Assembly: GCA_016713175.1 (NCBI GenBank)
Contig: JADJPQ010000027.1
Coordinates: 62,001-126,000 of the forward strand
DNA length: 64,000 nt
Direction: 5' to 3'
DNA from: Planctomycetota bacterium
GTDB lineage: Bacteria; Planctomycetota; UBA1135; UBA2386
Positions 40,390 through 48,661 of the stretch are shown here, piece by piece (the stretch's first letter is position 1; every line of letters begins with the position of its first letter). A program made the translations under genes and the position numbers. The notes beneath the pieces were generated by a model. The model worked only from the letters and a program-made list of their open reading frames with translations, did no database searches and was not told the origin of the DNA.

Positions 40390-41940
40390 ATGACCATGCT
40401 GTTCCGCTCCACCTCGTGTCTGTTGGCGCTAGCCGCCGCTGCCATCGCCCAGAACGACTTCGACCTCGACAAGACCGCCGCAGGCACGCTCGGCGGCGTG
40501 CTCGGCCTGCAGGTGCGCAACGCCCCGTCGAATGCGCTGCTGCTGGTGATGCCCTCGTTCACCGGCGGACCGACGGCGCTGGCCACGTTCGATCCGACCG
40601 ACACCCGCTCCGTCCAGGTCGGGCTGGACCTGTCGGCGAACTGGTTCACCCTGTTCACCAGCCCGACCGGCACGGCCGCCGTCAATGCGAACGTGCCGAA
40701 CAACACCTCGTTCCAGGGTCTTCTGTTCCACTGGCAGACATTGACCGCCCCGGGCGCCACTCACCTCGTCGACAAGATCAGCAATGACGTGTTGACGCAG
40801 CTCGGCACCGCCAACCAAGGCGCGCCGGTCAACACCGCGCTGGCGGCCGCCCGCACGCTGTCGGCGGCGGTCGCGACGCCCGGATTCAACGCCGGCCAGG
40901 GCGATGTGATGGTCGCCGGCGGCGGCCAAGGAACCCTGACCGCCGCCACCGGACTCGCGACCACCGAGATCTGGGACTTCCGGCACCTGCGGGCGAGGAG
41001 CGGCCCGACGATGAACTCGGCTCGCGCCGTGCACGTCACGGTACCGCTGACCAACGGCCGGACGCTGCTGATCGGCGGCGTCGATGCGGTCGGCACCGTG
41101 CTGGCAACCTGCGAACTGTACGACCCGACGACGAATTCGTTCCTGGCGACCGGCTCGATGGCGCTGCCCCGCGTGATGCACGCCGCGACCCGGTTGCCCG
41201 ATGGCCGGGTACTGGTCGGCGGTGGCACCAGTTCGCTGTTCGATCTGCCGTCGACGATCACCGGCGTCACCGACACCTGCGAGATCTACAACCCGACGAC
41301 CGGCACCTGGTCGGGCGCGGCTCCGATCGGCGGCCGGCGGCTCGGACCGGCATTGACCACAACCAACAACAACCGCGTGCTGGTGTCGGGGGGCGTGCAG
41401 GTGACCCTGCTGTTCGGCGTCCCGATCGCGGCGGCGTCGACGACCGCGGTGCAGATCTACAACCCGGCGACCAACGCCTGGTCCGGCGGCCCGGCGATGC
41501 CGGCCGCGCGCGCCGGGCACCACTTCAACCAGGTCGCGCTGGCCGACGGGCGCGTGCTGATGACGGGTGGCATCAACGTGCCCGACCTGCTGAACGCGCA
41601 GAACGCCGCGCCGATCGCCAACGCCGATCTCTACAACCCGGCAACCAACACCTGGACCGCGGTCAACATGCCGCGCGCTCGTTCGCTGCACTCGGCGACG
41701 CGGTTGCCGAGCGGCGACATCCTGGTCTGCGGCGGCAGCCAGGGGACGTTCACGGCACCGGTTTCGATCGCCAATGTCGACCGGTTCAACGCCGCGACTT
41801 CGACCTGGACCACGCTGGCGCCGTTGAGCACGCCGCGATCGGCGCATGTGGCGTGGCTGCAACCGGACGGCCTGCTGGTGCTGATCGGTGGTCAGGGCGC
41901 CACGACGACGACGGCATCGATCGAAGCGCTGCACTTCTGA
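40390..41940 (+). CDS. Secreted kelch-repeat protein
   Basis: 516 residues from ATG 40390 (or 40396). Signal peptide LFRSTSCLLALAAAAIAQ. An N-terminal beta domain to ~140 has GLQVRNAPSNALLLV, a fold seen in other secreted proteins of this kind. At least five kelch blades follow, each with xHxxxxLxDGRVLxxGG and xELYxPxTNxW (ATRLPDGRVLVGGGTS, VALADGRVLMTGGIN, ATRLPSGDILVCGGSQ). Kelch propellers bind proteins or glycans, or form galactose-oxidase-like enzymes. I do not see the galactose oxidase Tyr-Cys active site, so a binding role is likelier. TACGCT lies 10 nt before the ATG. Confidence 0.85.
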   Translation: MTMLFRSTSCLLALAAAAIAQNDFDLDKTAAGTLGGVLGLQVRNAPSNALLLVMPSFTGGPTALATFDPTDTRSVQVGLDLSANWFTLFTSPTGTAAVNANVPNNTSFQGLLFHWQTLTAPGATHLVDKISNDVLTQLGTANQGAPVNTALAAARTLSAAVATPGFNAGQGDVMVAGGGQGTLTAATGLATTEIWDFRHLRARSGPTMNSARAVHVTVPLTNGRTLLIGGVDAVGTVLATCELYDPTTNSFLATGSMALPRVMHAATRLPDGRVLVGGGTSSLFDLPSTITGVTDTCEIYNPTTGTWSGAAPIGGRRLGPALTTTNNNRVLVSGGVQVTLLFGVPIAAASTTAVQIYNPATNAWSGGPAMPAARAGHHFNQVALADGRVLMTGGINVPDLLNAQNAAPIANADLYNPATNTWTAVNMPRARSLHSATRLPSGDILVCGGSQGTFTAPVSIANVDRFNAATSTWTTLAPLSTPRSAHVAWLQPDGLLVLIGGQGATTTTASIEALHF

Positions 41941-41970
41941 TCGCCAGGCGACCGGACACCGCGCCGCCGC

Positions 41971-43257
41971 TCAGTGTGCGGCGGCCGAGCCACGCGCGCC
42001 CGCCGGAGCCGGGGCATGCGGTGGCCTGAACGCGAGCGCCAACAGCACCGCGGCCACCGCCGCCATGCCCGTCGGCACCAGGAAAAGCGAGTGGTAGTCG
42101 ACCGTGGCGACCTCCTTGCCGTCGACCATCGCCTTCGTGGTCAACGAATCGCGCAGCGGGAAGAAGATCCAGTTCGCGGCCAGATCGCCGAGCCCGAGGA
42201 TCAGCAGGTTGAACAGCCCCTGCGCCGAGGTCCGCACGTCCTTGGGGAAGTAGGCGTCGACGAAGATGTAGACGGTCGCGAAGAAGAACGCGTAGCAGAT
42301 GCCGTGCAGCACCTGCACCGCGACGATCACGGCCTGATGGTCGGAGTGCCCGAAATACGCGAACACACCAAAGCGCGCCGCGTGGCCGAGGATGCCCAGC
42401 ACCATCGTCGTGCGCCAGCCGAGCCTGGCCAGCACCGCGCCGAGCAACGCCATCGTCAGGATCTCCGCGACCTGACCGATGCTCATGATCGGCATGACCC
42501 ACTGCTTCTCGACGCCGATCGCCGACAGGAAGCCCTCGGTGACCTTGAAGTAGCCGTTGTGGATCGTCGCATCGAGGAACGTCACGACGAACAGCACCAG
42601 CATGAACGGCTGGCCGAGCAGCTTCAGCGCCTTCACCCACGCCAGTTCGTCGACCGTGGTCGTCGCCGGCTTCGGCGGCGTATGCGGCAACGTCAGCGAG
42701 AAGCCAGCGAGCACGAACGACGCGATCGCCGAGATCAGGAAGATGTGGCGACTGGCAGCCACCGCTTCGGCTTCGCCCAGCCCCGCCAGCAGGAAATAGA
42801 GTGGCCAGGCGGCCGCGATCCAGCCGATGGTGCCACCCATGCGCACCAGCCCGAACTCGCGCTGCGGATCGCGCAGGTTGGCGAACGCGATCGAGTTGGT
42901 GACCGAGATCGTCGGCACATAGAACAGCGAGTGGACCAGCATCAACCCGAAGAACAGGCCGAAGTCCGTCACCGTCCACAGCCCGATCAGGCTCAACCCG
43001 CCGACCAGGTGGCTGACGGCCACGAACTTCTCGCCGGCGAACTTGCGGTCCGCGAACTGATTGCTGAAGAAGACCGCGACGATCGAGGCAATCGCGAAGG
43101 CGCTGCCGATCCATGCCTGCTGGGTGGCCGAGAAGCCAAGCCCCCCTTTGCCGACATCGCCGCCCATATAGCCCCAGATCAGCGGCAGCCAGGCGCCCCA
43201 GATGAAGAACTGGAGGGCCATCATGACGAACAGACGCCAGCGGTTGTTGGATTGCAT
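41971..43257 (-). CDS. Nucleoside:H+ symporter-like MFS protein (NupG group)
   Basis: 428 residues from ATG 43257; the frame is open upstream but MQSNNRWRLFVMMALQFFIW is a typical MFS start. Twelve helices. Group-typical elements include FFIWGAWLPLIWGYMG in helix 1, TQQAWIGSAFAIASIVAVFF in helix 2, REFGLVRMGGTIGWIAAAWP in helix 5, and QVLHGICYAFFFATVYIFVD. The NHS/NupG family imports nucleosides with protons. In planctomycetes such genes are common near sugar-processing loci, but here none adjoins. It faces away from htpX on the same strand. Confidence 0.87.
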   Translation of the reverse strand: MQSNNRWRLFVMMALQFFIWGAWLPLIWGYMGGDVGKGGLGFSATQQAWIGSAFAIASIVAVFFSNQFADRKFAGEKFVAVSHLVGGLSLIGLWTVTDFGLFFGLMLVHSLFYVPTISVTNSIAFANLRDPQREFGLVRMGGTIGWIAAAWPLYFLLAGLGEAEAVAASRHIFLISAIASFVLAGFSLTLPHTPPKPATTTVDELAWVKALKLLGQPFMLVLFVVTFLDATIHNGYFKVTEGFLSAIGVEKQWVMPIMSIGQVAEILTMALLGAVLARLGWRTTMVLGILGHAARFGVFAYFGHSDHQAVIVAVQVLHGICYAFFFATVYIFVDAYFPKDVRTSAQGLFNLLILGLGDLAANWIFFPLRDSLTTKAMVDGKEVATVDYHSLFLVPTGMAAVAAVLLALAFRPPHAPAPAGARGSAAAH

Positions 43258-43339
43258 GCGAGCGGACGGAGAGGGTGCCGCGGCAGAGTAGGCGGCGACC
43301 CAGTGCACGCAAGCGCGCTGGCGCAAACGGTCGGGCGGC

Positions 43340-44215
43340 TCAGGCCACCCGGACACCCATGTCGCGCGCCATCTCCAGCAGCCGCGCCACCCGATCCTCG
43401 ATCGGCGGGTGGGTCGCGAACAATCGGAACAGGCCCATGCCGGTCAGCGGATTGACGATCGCGAGGCTGGCGGTCGCCGGCGCCGGCGCCGGCGCGCCAT
43501 TCTGGACCATCATCTCGCCGGTCCGCTGCAGCTTCTGCAGTGCCCGGGCCAGACCTTCCGGATCCTGGGTCAACCGCGCCGCCCATTCATCGGCCAGGTA
43601 CTCGCGTGACCGACTGATGCCCATCTGCAGCATCGTCGCCGCGATCGGCGCCAGAAAAGCCATCAGCAGGCCGCCGCCGGCACCGCCACCCTCGCCTTCC
43701 TCGTCGCTCGATTGGCTGGTGCCGAAGATCGCCGCCCACTGGATCGCGTTGGCGAAGTAGCTGATCGCCGTCGCGCCGGCCGCGGCGATGGTCGCCACCA
43801 GGGTGTCGCGGTTGCGAACGTGCGCCAGTTCGTGCGCGATCACGCCGCGCAGCTCCCGGCCATCGCACATCCGCAACAGCCCCTCGGTCACCGCGACCAG
43901 CGCATTCGCCGGATTGCGTCCGGTCGCAAATGCGTTCGGGGTCTGGTCCGGCACGATCGCGACGCGAGGCTTGGGGATCCCGGCCCGGGCCGCCAGGTCG
44001 CCCACCATCGCGTGCAGCGCCGGCGCCTCGTGCTCGTCGATCACCCGCGCTCCGCTCATGCGCACGATGCGGTCGCTGAAGAAGTACGACACCAGGTTCA
44101 TCACGATCGCGATCGCGAGGAACACGTGCAGGGCCGTGCCGCCGATCGCCCCGCCGATGCCGACGAGGAGAGCGGACAGCGCGCCGAGCAGCAGGATGGT
44201 CTTCAGTTGATTCAT
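43340..44215 (-). CDS. htpX: Membrane zinc metalloprotease HtpX
   Basis: 291 residues from ATG 44215. Two N-terminal helices (LKTILLLGALSALLVGIGGA and an adjoining hydrophobic hairpin), then NAFATGRNPANALVAVTEGL and the zinc site VIAHELAHVRNRD (HExxH), with the third ligand Glu in SREYLADEWAA. Two more helices lie in the middle around a Gly-rich loop. HtpX acts with FtsH in quality control of inner-membrane proteins, cutting on the cytoplasmic side. The genes upstream on the same strand are a zinc ribbon protein and an HPF-like protein, so this may be a stress-response group. Confidence 0.95.
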   Translation of the reverse strand: MNQLKTILLLGALSALLVGIGGAIGGTALHVFLAIAIVMNLVSYFFSDRIVRMSGARVIDEHEAPALHAMVGDLAARAGIPKPRVAIVPDQTPNAFATGRNPANALVAVTEGLLRMCDGRELRGVIAHELAHVRNRDTLVATIAAAGATAISYFANAIQWAAIFGTSQSSDEEGEGGGAGGGLLMAFLAPIAATMLQMGISRSREYLADEWAARLTQDPEGLARALQKLQRTGEMMVQNGAPAPAPATASLAIVNPLTGMGLFRLFATHPPIEDRVARLLEMARDMGVRVA

Positions 44216-44272
44216 GGTCTTGGGCAGATGCGCCGCCACCGGCTGGCGGTCGCGGCGTGGTCAATCGGTAGG

Positions 44273-44575
44273 TCAATCGAACAGTTCGAACAAGCCGCGC
44301 CAGCCGCGCTTGCGTTCTGGCGGTCGCGGACCGGCGTCGCCGCCGCGTTCGCGCCGCCCGAAGTCGTCACCATCATCATCGTCGTCGTCGTCGCGCCGGC
44401 CGAACGCCGCGCTGCGGGCATGCCCGGCAGCCTCCCGATCGGCCAGCACCGACTGCATGCGTTCGAGCTCACCGCGATCGAGCCAGATGCCACGACACTG
44501 CGGACAGACATCGATGTGGATGCCCTCGCGCACCGTCTCGTCGAGCACCCGGCCCTCGCAACGCGGGCACTTCAT
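44273..44575 (-). CDS. TFIIB-type zinc-ribbon protein
   Basis: 100 residues from ATG 44575. Two CxxC pairs form a zinc ribbon: MKCPRCEGRVL and VCPQCRGIWLDRGELERM (the zf-TFIIB domain, with the GIWLDxGEL signature). The middle is a run of Asp (GRRDDDDDDDGDD), followed by a basic Arg-rich stretch and a hydrophobic amphipathic end (GWRGLFELFD). Function of the family is unknown. The start overlaps the stop of the HPF-like gene by 4 bp. Confidence 0.87.
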   Translation of the reverse strand: MKCPRCEGRVLDETVREGIHIDVCPQCRGIWLDRGELERMQSVLADREAAGHARSAAFGRRDDDDDDDGDDFGRRERGGDAGPRPPERKRGWRGLFELFD

Positions 44576-44889
44576 CGGCGGGCCTCGCGGCGCCGCCGAG
44601 CGGCGACCCGGCCGAGCATCCGCGCAGCCCGGCGCGCCAACCGGTGCACCGCCTTCTCGGCCTTGGCATCGGTGTCCTCGAGCCAGACATCGGGACCACC
44701 CACGACCTTGATCGCGAGCGTGCAGCGTTGGTCTTCGCCGCCGCGCGGGCCGTTCTGGTCGCGCACACGCAGCGCGACCTCGGCGATCTTCGGCGCGAAC
44801 CGGTCGAGGGCGAAACCGAGCGTGCGCCGGGCGAACCAGGCGATCTGCTCACACGGACGTCGATCGAGGAAAGACACCAGGATGTTCAT
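44572..44889 (-). CDS. Short HPF/RaiA-like ribosome-associated protein
   Basis: 105 residues from ATG 44889. The pattern IAEVALRVRDQNGPRGGEDQ, then CTLAIKVVGGPDVWLEDTDA and a Lys/Arg-rich helix (AVHRLARRAARMLGRVAARR) follows the beta-beta-beta-alpha core of HPF/YfiA, in a minimal form without the long C-terminal dimerisation domain. HPF proteins bind the 30S decoding centre in stressed or resting cells. It is transcribed first in a group with the zinc ribbon gene (4-bp overlap) and possibly htpX. Assignment rests on fold-pattern recognition. Confidence 0.75.
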   Translation of the reverse strand: MNILVSFLDRRPCEQIAWFARRTLGFALDRFAPKIAEVALRVRDQNGPRGGEDQRCTLAIKVVGGPDVWLEDTDAKAEKAVHRLARRAARMLGRVAARRRREARR

Positions 44890-44990
44890 CGGGGTCGTGG
44901 CTCCATGCCGCCACCTTGGCGACGGCAGAGGATCGGCTCGGACGATGCATCCGACAAATCGAACCTTCCGCAGTAATCATTAGTCATTGG

Positions 44991-45020
44991 TTCACCATCT
45001 GCCGGCCCGAGGACTACCAT
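44991..45020 (+). promoter_or_regulatory. Candidate promoter of the NhaR-like regulator
   Basis: TTCACC (44991-44996) and TACCAT (45015-45020) are 18 nt apart; the ATG begins 8 nt later, so the transcript would start at the start codon. An unusually AT-rich block with a repeated TCATT (44977-44988) lies just upstream and could hold a LysR-type site. Confidence 0.4.
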
Positions 45021-45027
45021 CCGGCGG

Positions 45028-45951
45028 ATGGACTGGCTGAACTACCACCACCTGCGCTACTTCTGGACCGTCGCCAAGGAGGGCAGCATCGCCCGGGCGA
45101 GCCAGGTGCTGCATGTCTCGCAGCCATCGATCAGTTCACAGCTCCGGCTGCTCGAACAGGCGCTCGGCGAGAAGCTGCTGCAGAAGCACGGCCGTGGCCT
45201 GCAACTGACCGAGATGGGCCGCATGGTGCTGGTCTACGCCGAGCAGATCTTCGCGCTCGGCAAGGAACTGCTGGATGCGGTGCACGACCGCCCGACCGGC
45301 CAGCCGCTGCGGCTGCAGATCGGCATCGTCGACGTGATGCCGAAGATCCTGGCGTTCCGCCTGCTGGAGCCGGTGTTCGCGCTCGACACGCCGGTGCGGC
45401 TGATCGTCCGCGAGGACCGCCCGGAACGGCTGCTGGCCGAACTGGCGAACTACGAACTCGACCTGGTCATCACCGACACGCCGCACACCGGCGGTGGTCG
45501 CGTGCGCACCTGGCAGCATCCGCTGGGCCACAGCGAGATCTCGGTGTTCGGGAGCGGCAAGCTGGCCAAGGCCGCGCGCGCGGCGTTTCCGCAGAGCCTC
45601 GGCGGACTGCCGGTGCTGCTGCCGACCGAGCACGGCGAACTGCGCCGCGACGTCGACGACTGGCAGCGGCGGCACGACCTGCGACTGCACGTGGTCGGAG
45701 AGTTCGAGGACTCGGCGTTGCTGAAGACGTTCGCGCAGCACGGCCGCGGGCTGATGTTCGCGCCGACGGTGCTGACCGCCGACCTGAAGGAGCAGCACGG
45801 CCTGCTGCCGTGCGGCCTGCTCGATGGCGCGCACATCCGCTACTGGGCGATCACCGTCGAACGCAAGGTCCGCCACGCGGCGGTGGCGGCGATCCTGGTG
45901 GCGGCGCGCGCGGGTCTGTTCGGCCACGCCCCGGCCGTCGGCCGGCACTGA
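45028..45951 (+). CDS. nhaR: LysR-family regulator of the NhaR type
   Basis: 307 residues from ATG 45028. The N-terminus MDWLNYHHLRYFWTVAKEGS is diagnostic of NhaR-like LysR proteins. The helix-turn-helix follows (IARASQVLHVSQPSISSQLR), then the linker helix and a periplasmic-binding-like effector domain from ~90 (LRLQIGIVDVMPKILAFRLL). In E. coli NhaR senses Na+ and activates nhaA; no Na+/H+ antiporter gene is next to it here. The gene is divergent from the HPF-like gene across 138 bp. Confidence 0.85.
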   Translation: MDWLNYHHLRYFWTVAKEGSIARASQVLHVSQPSISSQLRLLEQALGEKLLQKHGRGLQLTEMGRMVLVYAEQIFALGKELLDAVHDRPTGQPLRLQIGIVDVMPKILAFRLLEPVFALDTPVRLIVREDRPERLLAELANYELDLVITDTPHTGGGRVRTWQHPLGHSEISVFGSGKLAKAARAAFPQSLGGLPVLLPTEHGELRRDVDDWQRRHDLRLHVVGEFEDSALLKTFAQHGRGLMFAPTVLTADLKEQHGLLPCGLLDGAHIRYWAITVERKVRHAAVAAILVAARAGLFGHAPAVGRH

Positions 45952-45970
45952 ACGCAGCGGCGGCGACGGC

Positions 45971-47293
45971 TCAGCCGTTCTTCGGCTTCTCGCCGAGGCC
46001 GGCGATCCTGGTGATCCCGGGTCGGGCGACGACCGGCGGCGGCACCGGCATGTCGAACGCGAGCTTCTCCGGCACCAGCACTTCGTTGTTCTGCAGCGCT
46101 TCGTCCCAGGTCACGCGCCGGCCGGTGTAGCCGGCCATCCGCCCCTGGATGGCCATCAGCGTGCTCTTGCACATGTAGTCGGCATTGTCGATCCGCTTGC
46201 CGCCGCGCACTGCGGCAAACAGCGCGTCGTGCTCGTTCTGGTACATGTCACCGATCGGGTCGGTGTGCTTCCACGCGTTCTTGCCGGTGATCTGGTGGTC
46301 GAACACCTTGGCGCGCCCCTCGGTCCCGAGCACCAGTTCGTTGGCGTTGCGCCAGCAGTCGTTCTGCTGCCGGCAGTAGGCGTAGCCGCGCGTGCCATCG
46401 GCCCACTCGTAGATGGTCGCGAAGTGGTCGAACACCTCGCCGTAGATCGCGTCCGTGCGCGACTGCCGGCCGCCCAGCGACACCGCGGCAATCGGGTAGA
46501 CATCCTTCTTGATCCACGCCATCACGTCGAGCGTGTGGATGTGCTGCTCGGCGATGTGGTCACCGGACAACCAGGTGTAGTAGAGCCAGTTGCGCATCTG
46601 CCATTCGAGCTCCGACCAGCCGTCTTCGCGCTTGAAGCTCCACAGCCCACCGGTGATGTAGTCGCCCTGGATCGCCAGGATCTCGCCGACGGCACCTTCC
46701 TGCAGCCGCTGCACGATCGCGCGCCGGCCCTCGTGGTAGCGGTAGCACAGACCGCTGACGACGTTCAGCTTCTTCTGCCGCGCGACCTCGCAGGCCGCCA
46801 TCACGCGGCGAACGCCCGGCGAATCGGTCGCCACGGGCTTCTCGGCGAAGATGTGGACGCCGGCGGCCACCGCCTTCTCGATGTGGTCAGGCCGGAACCC
46901 GGGCGGCGAAGTCAGCAGGATCACGTCGACGCCGGCGGCCAGCACCTTGTCGATCGAGTCGAGCCCGACGAAGCGCCGCTCGGGCGGCACGTCGACCTGC
47001 TTCTTGGCGCGATCGACACCGAGCGACTCGACGAGGCTGTCGAGACTGCCCTCGAGCCGATTGATGAACGCATCGCCCATGGCGACCAGCACGTTCTCCG
47101 GATGCGCGTTCAGCGCCTGCAACACCGCGCCCGAACCACGACCGCCGCAGCCGACGATGCCCACGCGCAGGCGGTCACTGCCTTGCACATGCACGCCGGA
47201 CGCGGCGGCGAGCGACGACACGGAGCCGGCCGCCATCGCGGCGGTGGCCGAGGAGACGGACGCGAGGAACGAGCGGCGGGAGGATCCGGTCAT
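45971..47293 (-). CDS. Tat-exported Gfo/Idh/MocA-family oxidoreductase
   Basis: 440 residues from ATG 47293, which places a twin-arginine signal at the N-terminus (MTGSSRRSFLASVSSATAAM). The Rossmann domain follows: RVGIVGCGGRGSGAVLQAL, then VILLTSPPGF and HIFAEKPVATD with the EKP motif (catalytic Lys). The C-terminal Gfo/Idh/MocA domain carries GDHIAEQHIHTLDVMAWI, with His in the catalytic region. Such enzymes bind NAD(P) tightly and oxidise or rearrange sugars. Export of the folded holoenzyme by Tat is common in planctomycetes. Substrate unknown. Confidence 0.92.
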   Translation of the reverse strand: MTGSSRRSFLASVSSATAAMAAGSVSSLAAASGVHVQGSDRLRVGIVGCGGRGSGAVLQALNAHPENVLVAMGDAFINRLEGSLDSLVESLGVDRAKKQVDVPPERRFVGLDSIDKVLAAGVDVILLTSPPGFRPDHIEKAVAAGVHIFAEKPVATDSPGVRRVMAACEVARQKKLNVVSGLCYRYHEGRRAIVQRLQEGAVGEILAIQGDYITGGLWSFKREDGWSELEWQMRNWLYYTWLSGDHIAEQHIHTLDVMAWIKKDVYPIAAVSLGGRQSRTDAIYGEVFDHFATIYEWADGTRGYAYCRQQNDCWRNANELVLGTEGRAKVFDHQITGKNAWKHTDPIGDMYQNEHDALFAAVRGGKRIDNADYMCKSTLMAIQGRMAGYTGRRVTWDEALQNNEVLVPEKLAFDMPVPPPVVARPGITRIAGLGEKPKNG

Positions 47294-47426
47294 GTTGCTT
47301 GGTCGGGGGCGGGAGTCGCGGGCAGAAGGCATGCAGCCTATCCTCGCGCGAGCGCCCCTCCACGGCCCGGATGGACAAGTTCCCGGTCGCCTGAAGGCTC
47401 GCGACGACTTCGTGACCGCGCGCGGG

Positions 47427-47454
47427 CTGACGGCAGCGCGAGGGGCGCTACGAT
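47427..47454 (+). promoter_or_regulatory. Candidate promoter of the squalene-repeat gene
   Basis: CTGACG (47427-47432) and TACGAT (47449-47454) are 16 nt apart, with 8 nt between the -10 box and ATG 47463. No Shine-Dalgarno is seen. This fits the leaderless layout found at several genes of the window. Confidence 0.4.
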
Positions 47455-47462
47455 CCACCGCC

Positions 47463-48590
47463 ATGTCGCTCGTCGCCATGCTGCTGTCCGTCGGGCTGCT
47501 GCCGCAGCGACCCGAGCCGGTGATCCTGGACGCGCAGGCGGAGCCGATCAAGATCGCCGACGCCGAGCACCTGCGCGCCTGCGACGCGGCCCTGGCGCGC
47601 GGTCTGCAGTGGCTGGCGGCGCGGCAGACGCCGGCCGGGGCGTTCACCGGCATCGTCGGCCACAAACGCGGCGACGACTACCTCGAGATCGGCACCGGCA
47701 TGCCGGTCAGCCAGCAGGAGGCGTCCGGCCACGGCCACATGGGCGTCACCGCATTGTGCGGCATGGCGTTCCTCGCCGGCGGCAACCTGCCGGACCGCGG
47801 CCGCCACGGCGCGGTCGTGCAACGGACGCTCGACTACGTGACCAAGCACGTGCACGAGAACGGCTACATCTCCGATGCCGGCACGCGGATGTACAGCCAT
47901 GCGTTCGCGACCCTGTTCCTCGCCGAGATCCACGGCATGGCGGGAGGCACCACCGCCAAGGACGCGCTCGAACGGGCCGTCCACCTGATCGTCGACTGCC
48001 AGAACGGGCTCGGCGGCTGGCGCTACAATCCGTTCGATCGCGAACTCGACCTGTCGGTCACCGTCTGCCAGGTGCAGGCGCTGCGGGCGGCGCGCAACAT
48101 CGGCATCCAGGTGCCGGTGGCGACCATCGACGCGGCGATGGACTACGTCAAGAAGAGCCGCGTTGCCGCCGGCCGCTACCGCGGGCTGTTCTACTACAAG
48201 ATCCACGGCCGCGGCGGCTACGAGAAGCCGACCGAGTTCGCGATCAACGCTGCGGCGCTGACCGCGTTGTCGTCGGCGGGTGTCTACGAACAGGAACTCG
48301 CCGACCCGGTGCTCGACTTCCTCGACCGCGAATACCCACAGATCGCGAGCTGGTACGCCGACCACTACTACTTCTGGTACGGCAACTACTACGCCTGCCA
48401 GGCCTACTACCAGTTCGGCGGCGAGCGCTTCCGGCGCTACTTCCAGCGCGTATCCAAGGATCTGTTGGGGATGCAACAGGCCGACGGCCGGTGGGTCGAT
48501 CGCGTCGGCCCCGGTGATGAGTTTTCCACAGCCGTCGCCTGCATCGTGCTCGGCATGCCCAAGCATTACCTGCCGATCTTCCAGCGGTAG
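47463..48590 (+). CDS. Secreted prenyltransferase/squalene-oxidase-repeat protein
   Basis: 375 residues from ATG 47463, a short hydrophobic start (MSLVAMLLSVGLLPQ) and then repeats. Helical alpha/alpha-barrel units recur with the QxxxGxW-like pattern: LQWLAARQTPAGAF, VDCQNGLGGWRYNPFD and LLGMQQADGRWVDRVG. These are repeats of the terpene cyclase/prenyltransferase barrel. The DxDD cyclase motif is not visible, so it is probably not an active cyclase; planctomycetes have many such exported proteins of unknown role. It is divergent from the oxidoreductase gene across 169 bp. Confidence 0.82.
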   Translation: MSLVAMLLSVGLLPQRPEPVILDAQAEPIKIADAEHLRACDAALARGLQWLAARQTPAGAFTGIVGHKRGDDYLEIGTGMPVSQQEASGHGHMGVTALCGMAFLAGGNLPDRGRHGAVVQRTLDYVTKHVHENGYISDAGTRMYSHAFATLFLAEIHGMAGGTTAKDALERAVHLIVDCQNGLGGWRYNPFDRELDLSVTVCQVQALRAARNIGIQVPVATIDAAMDYVKKSRVAAGRYRGLFYYKIHGRGGYEKPTEFAINAAALTALSSAGVYEQELADPVLDFLDREYPQIASWYADHYYFWYGNYYACQAYYQFGGERFRRYFQRVSKDLLGMQQADGRWVDRVGPGDEFSTAVACIVLGMPKHYLPIFQR

Positions 48591-48661
48591 CCGTTGCCGC
48601 TTGATTCTGACCGGGCCGCGCGCAGGATGGCCCGTCGGTCCTAACCGGTCAGACTGGGAGC

